Assembly: GCA_039602395.1 (NCBI GenBank)
Contig: JBCNJP010000012.1
Coordinates: 28,258,454 to 28,322,453, forward strand
Length of the DNA stretch: 64,000 nucleotides
DNA from: Deinandra increscens subsp. villosa
Taxonomy: Eukaryota; Streptophyta; Magnoliopsida; Asterales; Asteraceae
Reading direction: 5' to 3'
This document shows positions 35,538 to 44,625 of this stretch, in pieces. The notes under the pieces were generated by a model that was not told the DNA's origin, searched no databases, and worked only from the letters and a program-made list of their open reading frames with translations. The position numbers were made by a program, and so were the translations under genes. The stretch's first letter is position 1. Each line of letters begins with the position of its first letter.

Positions 35538-36292
35538 AGGATCATGTAAAAACCACATCTTTTTGTGAAAACCTAAAAACTAATACTAAAACCTTCATAA
35601 CTTTTTCATACGATCATATTTTTTAAAAAAATTTGCACCAAAAACCTTAGAATTATGAGTTCTTTAATTCTGGAAAAAAATTTAAAAAAACTTTAACGTC
35701 TCGTCGTTTTTTTATTAGTGCACATGTGCACTAATAATAAAACTCATACATATAGTATGCGTTAATATTTTTTTTTAGAAAAATCGCATCAAATACGTTA
35801 TAATTTTGTTAGTTTTTCGTGGTTTTTTATTAGTGCACATGTGCACTAATAATAAAGCACTTTATACGTGTCGTATACATTAATATTTTGAAAGAGAAAC
35901 TGCACCATAAATCTTATAATAGTGTTATCTTTAACTCTGAAAATATATTTAACGTTTTAAATTTTTTTAAATTTTATGCTACACATGTGCATATCATTAG
36001 TTCTATGAATATTATAGTTTTTTTAAATGTTTTTAACCTAAACAATATGTTTTCGCATGACAATTCTCATTTGTGTAGTACTAATGAAAATGGTGCACAT
36101 GTGTACTAATAATACACATGTGCACTAATTTTTTTTTTTTTTGAAATATCAATTTCTTTTCCAGAATCAAAGACAATAGAATTTTAAGATTTTTGGTGCA
36201 AGTTTTAAAGAAAAATATTAACGTATGTAAAAGTTATGAAGGTTTTAGTGTTAGTTTTTAGGTTTTCGCAAAAAAAAGAGTTTTCGCAGGAT

Positions 36293-36297
<5 letters not shown>
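35531..36297. mobile_element. TA-embedded MITE-like element, family A, copy 2
   Basis: Closely matches 776-1579 from TAGGGTAAGGATCATG to TTTTCGCAGGATCC, including the palindromes at 35715-35734 and 35830-35849; one palindrome near 36000 is shortened. TA tracts flank it at 35473-35531 and 36296-36342. Confidence 0.8.
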
Positions 36298-36344
<47 letters not shown>

Positions 36345-36392
36345 ATCTTTATACAAAGATTTTCATCATATCCTATACAAAAATCTAACTAG

Positions 36393-37008
36393 CTAAGACC
36401 TAGCATCCGACATATAGTCTTCATCATCAAATAAGCTGTTATCATCAAGAAACAGCTTTTGACCTGGCGGCAATCTCGGTCCCAACTCGGAGGTGTAGGT
36501 GGAATCCCTGTTCCGGATTAAATACACATCCAACTCTCTCTCCCCCTCTGGTCCCTGGAGATGAAGTTTCATATCCCCTACAACTTCGGCAGTGATGAAA
36601 TCAGCGTACTCAAGCCCGTATTTGATGGACAGAGGTGGGATCCTCCAGTAAATGAGGTAATAGCCAATCGATGTGTGGCTTAGGTATTGCACCATTTGAT
36701 CCAGATCATGACAATCAAATGTGCGAATTTCGACATAGTCGACATAATCTACCTTTCCCTTCCACACATCCTGGCCGGCGGCATTCCGGTGGAAATCGCC
36801 ACAGTGATGGACCTTGAGGGTGAACCTCCGACCACCTGTAAAAAACCCAAATTCATAGTAGAGAGTAAGTAACTAACAAACATAAAACCCTAAAAATAAA
36901 AACGTACAACCATTGTTGAGTGAAAATACACTTACGGGGAGTCTTGCCGTAGTAGGGTGCTGGTTCATTAACACCCCTAATCCTCCAGTGTTTACCAAAG
37001 GCAACCAT
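36393..37008 (-). CDS. PB1-like domain protein encoded in a CACTA element (two exons)
   Basis: Proposed exons 37008-36936 and 36835-36393 with a GTAAG...TACAG intron; the spliced frame is 172 codons including the stop. It starts MVAFGKHWRIRGVNEP; the second exon begins with a GRRFTLKVHHCGDFH stretch and continues with VDYVDYVEIRTFDCHDLDQM, YYLIYWRIP and VGDMKLHL, ending in an acidic tail (DDEDYMSDARS). The order beta-strand, His-x-Gly-x-Phe, VD.V, Leu..M, aromatic, GL, D.D fits the PB1-like domain found near the start of many plant transposon proteins. PB1 domains mediate protein-protein pairing; the role here is unknown. An earlier ATG at 37104 is in frame but precedes poorly conserved sequence. 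A second such gene lies 1.1 kb upstream. Confidence 0.6.
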
Positions 37009-38116
37009 TGATCGATCGAAGTTTTTTTCTTGATGATCAGGAAATGCGTTTGTACAGAAGATTTTGTTGGCGAAAAAGTGGAACTTTAAAGGCAGACAGG
37101 ACACGCTACCAGCTATGGTGGGAATAAGTGGAAAGGTCAGGCCAAGATAACCGTGTATATTTTGTTACCTTTACCACGCAAATCCTGTTTTTACCGTGTC
37201 TATTTATTACCTTTAGCAACGCAAATTTTGTTTATCAATTATTTCTTATGTGATGGGAGTAATTAAATAAGTTCTGGCTAAAATATAACCAATTAACACT
37301 TTTGTCTCAATGGTTCTTCTTAATCTTGTAGTTTGTTCCTTTATTTTAACTGACCCAGGTTCAAGCCTTGTTTGCTACAATTTATAATTTTTTGATTGTC
37401 TAATAGTGGATGACAGGATTTATAAACTGGATAGATTTTAATTCTTCAGTAAATTGGAACAAGAACAAAACCGTATGAACTAACAAGAACAAAACCATAT
37501 GAACTAGAATTCATCAAAAAGAAGAGTTCATCTGGAATGAGAGCAGATGAACAGAACCGGATGACATTTTTAGACAACTGTTTCACTGCCTTGGCAGACT
37601 GAGATGATTTATAATAAACAGGATCAATTTTAGTTATTCATTAGAGAAGAAGAAGAATAGAACCGGATGAACTAGAGTTCTTCAGGATCAAGACTAATTA
37701 TTCAGTAATAGAACAGGATGAACTAGAGTTCTTCAGGATGAACCGGATAAACTAGAGTTCTTCAGTATGAACTATATATACTATAAATAACCAAATTTGT
37801 TATTTCTGTTCGTAATCTATAGGATGTTCCCATGTATTTAAGCCCATTATCTAGTGAATTAAAATCATTGTGGTTGAATACAATTCCTTATACACTAATA
37901 TTTAGTCACACAACCTAATATATGTAGAAGACAACCGGATGAACTAGAATTCTTCAGGAAGAAGAGTCAAAAGACACATCGGATGCATAACACATAAACA
38001 ATTAATTACATATATAATCCAAAAGATGTGATATCAGTTAATTAATTACAAATATATATAATAAAAAAACAACATAAACTTAAAACATGCTCCCACTAGA
38101 GAAATTGTCTGAATCG
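37009..38116. other. CACTA interior between two PB1-like genes
   Basis: No gene seen. Between 37480 and 37960 the word GGATGAACTAGAGTTCTTCA or close variants occurs five times, mostly preceded by AACC or AACA. The same CCGGATGAAC word, inverted, occurs three times in the other CACTA half (11848-11900). Confidence 0.55.
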
Positions 38117-38612
38117 TCATACCTTCAGATGGGGGAGGAGGAGGAGGAGGAAGACACCTTCACATCTACCATCGAGGTAGATGGATATGACCTCCTTGTC
38201 CATGACGTGCAGGGCCAAGGCCCTAACATCCCTCGGATCATCAGTGAATGGAACCAGTCCAAAATCCAGAGACAACCCTTGGATCCTCAAGTAGGGGTCG
38301 AAATCATCCAAGTCATAACCTAGGTCAGACACCATTTGACCTAGGTCATCGAACGAGAAGGAGTTAATGTCCACCTCGTCGAAGTAGCGAACCCTCCCAT
38401 CGATGTATTGTATCCAACCATTGAGGCTCGCAAAATACCCTAGGTGATAAATCACCAAAGTAAACAGACTAAAATCTTCTTCCCCTGTTCAAGAAAAATA
38501 ACCATATCAGAGACGCGAATTCCACATTAAAGCATTTGAATTTCAGTCATTTAGATGATTACTCACCGTATTTGGGGCTATCTTCCACATTCAGATGACG
38601 CAAATGCCACAT
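38117..38612 (-). CDS. Second PB1-like domain protein of the CACTA element (two exons)
   Basis: Exons 38612-38567 and 38484-38117 with a GTGAGT...GAACAG intron of 82 bp give 137 residues plus stop. The first exon encodes MWHLRHLNVEDSPKYG; the rest shows FSLFTLVIYHLGYF, YIDGRVRYFDEVDIN, FSFDDLGQMVSDLGY, LSLDFGL and HVMDKEVISIYLDG. This is a good fit to the PB1-like pattern (H.G.F, VD.D.FS, LGY, GL, D.DV, IYL). The tail is short and hydrophobic. It resembles the gene at 36393-37008 in plan but not in close sequence, so the two are old paralogues. Both lie on the minus strand inside the CACTA terminus at 39373, so they read inward. No transposase is visible. Confidence 0.6.
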
Positions 38613-38779
38613 TTTCAGAGAGTGGCATGATAAACCAAAAAACAGAGAGCTGAGAGAGCTAACGGCGTATATGGTGATGATCGACAATTAATTAATTAAT
38701 GATATGATTTATATCCGAAACTCGAGGTGGTAGATAAAGATTTGACCTCTAGTAATGATGTATATCCGCCGTCGCCATA

Positions 38780-39373
38780 GATAATTAACTAATTAGAGTT
38801 GGCTACTATTTAGTCATGGTTAATATATGTGGCCAGATGTAATAGATTTTTGTCACTCACAACCTACTATTTATTCACACAACCTAATAATAGTGACCAT
38901 ATGTACTAGTTTTTAGCCACATAACTAAGTAAAAAGCGTGGCCATTGCTCACATTTAGCCACGCATAATATGTAATTAATAGTTTTGTTTTTTTAATTTA
39001 CTAAGTAATAAAATCTACTCTTCCGTCACACAACATTATTTAAACGTGGCCATACATTCCTTTTTGGTCACACGAATTAAAAATCATAAAAATTCCGTGG
39101 CCGTTTGGTGCATTTCGCCACTCTTTATTAAGTGTGACAAATAAGGGCCACATGTTTTTGTAAAACAGTGACTAAAGCCACTGCACCTGATTGTTGTTGT
39201 CACATAAATAAAAAAATATGTGGCTAAAAGGGTCCAAAGGCTATATATTTGGCCACGGGTACAAAATATGTGTGGCTAAAACTAGTATTTCTTACCTTTG
39301 GCCACGTTTTTTTTACAAAACAGTGGCTATGTGTTAAAATGAACCGTGGCCAAAGCCACTTTTTGACGTAGTG
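38780..39373. mobile_element. CACTA terminus with subterminal repeats, second end
   Basis: TTTTGACGTAGTG at 39361-39373 is again the inverted CACTACGTCAAAA. Inward are many GTGGCCA/GGCCAC words with ATATGTGGC in both orientations. The terminal extension TTTGGCCACGG matches the end at 13246. The target triplet is AAA at 39374-39376 (TTT read on the LINE strand). Confidence 0.85.
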
Positions 39374-40131
39374 AAAAACCTTAATCACACGAACCCATAA
39401 ATCACCATGTTTCGCTTTGAGTCTATGGATCCATTTAATGAGTAACCCCAGATTGGAAGCACGAATGGAGCTAATGCCCAACCCCCCCCCCCCCCCTTTC
39501 TTGTCCGCCATCACACGATCCCAAGAAACCCATGAAATCTTTTTTTTTTGCGAACCATCACCACCTCAAAGAAAGCGTCTTTTAACCGATTCAATATCTT
39601 TCACAACTTTCAAGGGAGCTTTAAAAAAAGAGATGTAATAAGAGGGATGGCCCCAAGCACCGATTTTGCAAGGATAACTCTACCACCAAAAGTCAGATTT
39701 TTCCTCTTCCATCTAGACAATCTGTTAGAAATCTTGTCTTTTTTCCATATCTTTATAAGATTCAAGTTCAACCCGAGAGGGATGCCAAGGTAAACCGAAG
39801 GAATGATATCAATATAACATCTCAACAAAGAAGCCAATCTATGAGTCACCTCATGACCAATGTTCACCCTAAATAATCTGCTTTTTTAAGACTAACTTTC
39901 AAACCAGATATGAGGTTGAAACACCAAAGGACACAGGCAAGGTTATACATGTTGGAAGTGGATGCCTCACCCATAATAACAACGTCATCAGCAAAAAAGA
40001 AATGTATGAGAGAACAAGACCTTAGCGGGGTAATTTAATACTCCGGAATGTACCAACGTCAAGGGTTCGAGACAAAAGGACATGGAGCTCTTCCATGACT
40101 AAGGCAAATAGGAAAGGCGACATGGGAACAC
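39374..40131 (-). pseudogene. LINE reverse transcriptase fragment, upstream of the CACTA insertion
   Basis: Minus strand, with frame breaks. In order: GVPMSPFLFALVMEELH (family QGDPLSPFLF..vmE.L), the catalytic FADD (about 39985-40000), SVYLGIPLGLN, a SRWKRKNLTFGGRVILAK block (family Ls.Wk...LS.gGR..Li), then GGLGISSIRASNLGLL and LWVRVIKVF, where the CACTA terminus begins. The missing C-terminal part is at 13247-13540. A run of Cs at 39481-39497 has probably expanded within the Gly-rich stretch. The 5' part of the LINE is lost at 40131. Confidence 0.85.
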
Positions 40132-40480
40132 CTTGGATTACATGTAACATTTTCATATGCCCCTTTTTTCCAAACCACCCAAGCGCTTGTTGCTGCACAA
40201 GCATTAACTTTAACTTTTTTGCGCTAAAGGGAATGTCCGCTGCAGACGGCGTATCTCGGACCTACGCGCCTGTATTCAGGGCGTACCGCAAAGCAAACGT
40301 GTATTTTTACTAAGTCTTGCTTTGCTCATTTTTCAAGTGTTTTGTATTGGTATCCGCATCTAATTAGATTACCATTCATTACTCGGGTAATTTAGATTTT
40401 AGCTTTGTTAGCATAATCTGAATTTGAAGGATAACAACGTATATAAAAAAGGCGATGGAATGGAAAATTTGTTACAAAAT
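40132..40480 (-). other. Junction DNA between the LINE and the Tat element
   Basis: 40132-40171 duplicates 40503-40542 (CTTGGATTACATGTAACATT and following bases, one base different). The copy at 40503 lies at the 3' end of the Tat pol, where a KGAYE-type integrase tail is expected, so that one is the original. The sequence between them is unassigned. Confidence 0.5.
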
Positions 40481-40641
40481 CCTTGGATCTGTCATTAATA
40501 AACTTGGATTACATGTAACATTTTCATATGCCCCTTTTTCCAGATATTTCTGTATCACGTATGGTCCTTCCCAATTTGGACTGAGCTTCCTCTTGGGAGT
40601 GCTCTGCTGGCTTCATTGTTGCGCAACACGTATTCTCCCTC

Positions 40642-41583
40642 TTAAAACTCCATCTTACGCACATGTTTGTTGTAGAACTTTTTTAATTGTTCCTTGTACT
40701 TTTGTTCTATAGTCGCGGCCAATTCGCATCGTTCTTCCAGGAGATCGAGGTTATGGCGGAACTCCTCATTTTTGTTAGAAAGGCGATTATTGAGATGACG
40801 GGGAGAGGGGATACCGAATTCTGCTGGGATCATGGCCTCTGAACCATACATCAGGCTGAAAGGTGTTTCCCCATTCCTTGACTTTTTTCATAGTACGATG
40901 AACCCATAGGACATGCGGGACTTTATCCACCCAAGATGTGCCTTCAAAATCAAGCCTTGTTTTAATGACATCTAAAAGGCTTCTGTTAATTCTTTCCATT
41001 TGGTTGTTTCCCTAAGGATGAGCTATCGAGGTAAAGATTTGTTGTATCTATAACTCCGCGCACCAGTTTTTGAGTTCCTTTTCGGTAAACTAGGTGCCAT
41101 TGTCGGATACTAAGAAGAGAGGGATGCCGAAGCGGCATATAATGAATTCCCATAGGAATTTCTTGACATTAGTAGCCGTGATAGTGGCAAGGGGCTTAGC
41201 TTCCACCCATTTGGTGAAATAGTCAACCGCTACTATTAAAAACTTTACCCTCCCCACAGCTTCGGGAAAAGGGCCCACTATGTCCATGGCCCATTTTTGA
41301 AATGGCCATGCGGGCGTCACAGGGATCAAATCAATCTTGGGTCTAGAGATCATTGGTGTGTACTTCTGACAATACATTTACGCAATTCTTCCACTGCCAT
41401 AGAATGCATTCCTGGCCAATAAAACCCTATGCTTTTTAACTTGGCCACCACGGCTTTGGGCCCCGCATGTATTCCGCAAATACCCATATGCACTTCTCGA
41501 ATAAGGTAGTTAGCTTCTTCCGGATCAACGCACCTGAGTAGGGGACCCATAAATGTCCGCCTATATAGGATTTCGTTGACCAT
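40642..41583 (-). pseudogene. Tat (Ty3) integrase, broken
   Basis: Minus strand, in three or four frame pieces. The zinc-binding part has HMGICGIHAGP, FYWPGM and, across a frame change, a Cys then CQKYTP. The core has WAMDIVGPFPEA (first Asp), FGIPLFLVSDNG (second Asp) and NNQMERINRSLL (Glu), so the catalytic DDE residues survive. The C-terminal piece (40642-40851) has MIPAEFGIPSPR and a coiled Glu-rich stretch. Stops after SDNGT and at GNNQ preclude function as it stands. Confidence 0.85.
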
Positions 41584-41736
41584 CTAGTAATGTTCACACT
41601 TACTACGCAGCTTGCAAGCTTCGGCCTTATCATGCGGGAGGTCTCCATCAATCAGATACTTCACGGTCGGAGTCGTCCAGCTATCCGCGGATTGCTACGC
41701 AATGTTTACTCGGTGTATTTATATAGTCGGATCCTT

Positions 41737-42447
41737 CTATTCTTCCACATGTACATTTTGCAGCGGCTCCGCGAAGCAGGAAGCTAGTTTACTCAGCGCG
41801 TCAGCTTTTTTGTTTTTGCTTCTAGGTACGTGGATCACTTTGCAGGTTTCAAAAATCTTTATGAGCGCCCGGCATACACGGAGGTACTTTTCCATGGATT
41901 CATCTTTCGCCTCATATTCTGCGTTGATCTGGTTTGCAGCCAGGAGAGAGTCAATGTGCGCGTGGATATGTTTTGCCTTGTGTTTTAATACGAGTTTGAA
42001 TCCCGCGATTAGCGCTTCATACTCCGCCTCATTATTACTTGCGCGAAAATTAAGCTTGTATGCACGCGCATATTCCTTTCTGGCTGGACTTATAAGAATG
42101 ACCCCCGCACTGGCGCCCTCTGTGCTGGATATGCCATCTGAGTGCAATTCCCAAACCTGGTTGGCTGGGAGTTCTTTGGCTTTTGGAAGGCATAACTCTT
42201 CTGACGGAAGTTGTGTTCCCGCGGGAATTTCTGAGATAAAGTCTACTATTACTTGCCCTTTGATAGTAGTGTGGGGTTTAAATGACAAACTGTACACCCC
42301 TAGCTCAATAGCCCATTTACATAGGCGTCCTGAGAGATCGGGTTTTCTGAGTATGCGTTGCAACGGGTAACTCGTTAGTACTTCTGTGTCGTGCGCCTGG
42401 AAGTATCTTCGTTGTTGGCGGGAGGCGTGCACCAGCGCGAGCACCAA
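41737..42447 (-). pseudogene. Tat RNase H end and archaeal-type RNase H
   Basis: One open frame of 236 codons. The first part ends the retroviral RNase H (LVHASRQQRRYFQAH, LRKPDLSGRLCKWAIEL). The second part is an extra RNase H with Asp, Glu, Asp and Asp in LHSDG, NNEAEYEALIAG, AHIDSLLAANQI and KADALSKLA. A second, archaeal-like RNase H is known from the Tat branch of plant Ty3 elements. The frame joins the RT piece upstream only through a frameshift at about 42450-42467. Confidence 0.85.
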
Positions 42448-42466
42448 TTTTTCTAGTATCGAATAA

Positions 42467-43461
42467 TTAGACTCTGCGTCCGTAAGAAACCCTGCTTATG
42501 TAGTAAATGGGTGTTTGTACATCTCCCCGTTCTACCAGCAGAACTGAACTGACTGCCCGCTCTGATGTGGAAAGATACATTTTCAAAAGTCCATCGATGC
42601 GCAGGGCCGTTAAGGCGGGAAGATTAACCAGATATGCCTTTAAATCCTGAAATGCTTGTTCCGCCTCCAATGTCCACTCGAAGTGGTTATCCGCCAAACA
42701 TTTTTTCAGAACGGTTATGAATGGGAGTGACCTTTCTGCATGTTTGGAGAGAAAACAATTGATGGCAACCAACCTTTCGTTAAGCGCTTGCACCTCTTTG
42801 AGCGTACCTGGAGATGGCATATTAGTGACTGCAGCTACCTTTTCAGGATGTAAACGGAAACACTCCGTCGTGACAATAACGCCCAGAAACTTGCCCTCCT
42901 CCATTCCAAAAGAGCATTTCCCCGTGTTGAGCTTTATGTTATTTTTGCGTAGGGTTGAAAAGGTTTCAACAATATCGGGGAGTAAACGGTTTTCCTCCAG
43001 ACTTTTGATCACCAGGTCGTCTACGTAAACTTCCACGTTTTTCCTATTTGGCCCTTGAAGATTTTTTCCATCATTTTTTGGTATTTGGCCCCCGCATATT
43101 TTAACCCAAAAGGCATTTTGGTGTAGCAGTATATGCCATTTTCAGTGTAAAATGTGGTTTTTGCTTCATCCTCTCTCGCCATCTTGACCTGGTGATAGCC
43201 CTTGTAGGCGTCTAGAAAGCATTTGAGGCGGAATGGGACCAAAGAATCCACCTTCACATCCATGACTGGAAGAGAATACGCATCCTTTGGGCAGGCCTTT
43301 TTAAGGTTTGTGTAATCGACGCACATACGCCACGAACCATCCACCTTGGGTACGATAACCGGGTCTGTAAGCCAAGTTTGTGCCTTCATTTGACGGACTA
43401 TGCCCGCCGTTTCCAATTTCTCTAGCTCAGAGGTTATGAATTTCTTTCGCTTCTCTCCCAT
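42467..43461 (-). pseudogene. Tat reverse transcriptase, broken
   Basis: Two overlapping frame pieces (43021-43461 and 42467-43036). Landmarks: GSWRMCVDYTNLKKACPKD, SLPVMDVKVDSL, FLDAYKGYHQVKMA, TKMPFGLKYAGAKYQ and the catalytic YVDD at 43016-43027. A 1-bp loss just before YVDD causes the frame change, and an in-frame TAG separates this from the protease piece upstream. The motif order matches Tat/Ogre-type elements. Confidence 0.88.
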
Positions 43462-43467
43462 ATGCCT

Positions 43468-44101
43468 CTACTTCTGTACGTAAGGCTTGTCATCTTTGAA
43501 TACCCTTAGGTGATGTTCGGCGACATCGTGCGGGACCCTCGTCATGTCACTATGAGTGAATGCAAAGACATCCATGTTCTCCCGTAGGAGTTGCTTCAGG
43601 TGATATCTTATTTTTTGTGTTAGGGAGGCACCTAGCATGATTGTTTGGTCAGGAAAACATGTCTTAATGACCCATTTTTCCGTTTCATTAGTAGGCGGTA
43701 CGCTCTGTTGGGTTGCTACTTCCGCAATCATCATTGGCTTTTCTGCCCAAACCTTGGCGACGCCCCGCGGAGTTAGGAGCATTAATAAACCGTGGGCGGT
43801 AGAAACTACAGCCACCAGGTTTCCAAGAGTCGGTCTTCCAATTATTTCATTGTATTCACTCCTTGCGGGTACCACTAGAAAGTTTGTCATGACAGTTATG
43901 TCCCTCGCACCATCTCCCATGGTTACTGGGAAATCGATCTGACCTAGTGGCATGCAAGTTTCACCGGAGAACCCGCTTAGAGGTTCGTAAACCGGCTCCA
44001 AACGAGACTGGCCTTCTGGGGCTAGTTAGCGGCAACATTCATCATTGATGATGTCAGCTGAGCTTTCTGTGTCAACAAGAACTCGGCGCATGCGGTAACT
44101 T
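43468..44101 (-). pseudogene. Tat protease and pre-RT region, broken
   Basis: Minus frame 44001-43468 has PLSGFSGETCMPLGQIDFPV, NEIIGRPTL and a TRVPHDVAEHHLRVF stretch ahead of RT. Upstream (44101-44010) a VLVDTESSADII stretch is the place of the aspartic protease; the usual DSGSSAD/DTG triad reads DTE here, so the active site is probably lost. The copy is cut at 44101 by the LTR of the Copia element; gag is not in the window. Confidence 0.8.
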
Positions 44102-44625
44102 TGTAAGGTTCATAATAACCCTCACGCGATACCAAAGACCATAAACAACCGTGCGGAATTCGGTGTTTATAGGTGATTCAAGATTAATAAAACGAAACAA
44201 ATAATTAATTGAATGAAACACAGAAAACACTAAAATACAAACCGATTATAGAATACTCAATGCTTGATTAATTCGGTTGCAATACACTTGAGTTTCGTAA
44301 ACCCTAGGGTAGGTTACGAATTCTTCACCTTCAAAGAGAAAAAACATCAACAACTTATTCTAGACAAATGGGTATTCTATTTATAGGAGATGATTAGCTT
44401 GGAAAACAAGCTAATCTCCTAAACCCTAAAATTCCCGTATATGCACACAAAGGCCCACTAAAACCCATCTAAACTCTTTTAAATTAAGCCCAAACATGTC
44501 TAAAATGACCCAATGACCTATTATACCCATAACCTAACTATTTCTCACCTATTTTATCACATAGGCCTTCAAACTAGTCCGCCAAAGGATGATTTAATAC
44601 ACAAGCCACAATTTAGTCCCTTACA
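44102..44625 (-). repeat. 3' LTR of the Copia element
   Basis: On the minus strand it runs from TGTAAGGGACTAAATTG to GAACCTTACA, so the ends are the inverted pair TGTAAGG/CCTTACA. A TATA box (CCTATAAATAGAATACC) lies at about 44372-44388. The polypurine word CCAAGGAGAAGAT directly precedes it (44626-44638). It interrupts the Tat protease at 44101. The flank AACTT (44097-44101) would be the target duplicate. Confidence 0.8.

Noticed and set aside
39481..39497. Run of Cs (and a G run at 45349-45361) as a special structural signal
   Set aside because: Simple homopolymer expansions in dead transposon sequence; length may also be unreliable in the assembly.
41612..42370. 252-codon plus-strand frame
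   Set aside because: Antisense to the RNase H region of the Tat pol, which carries clear catalytic motifs on the minus strand.
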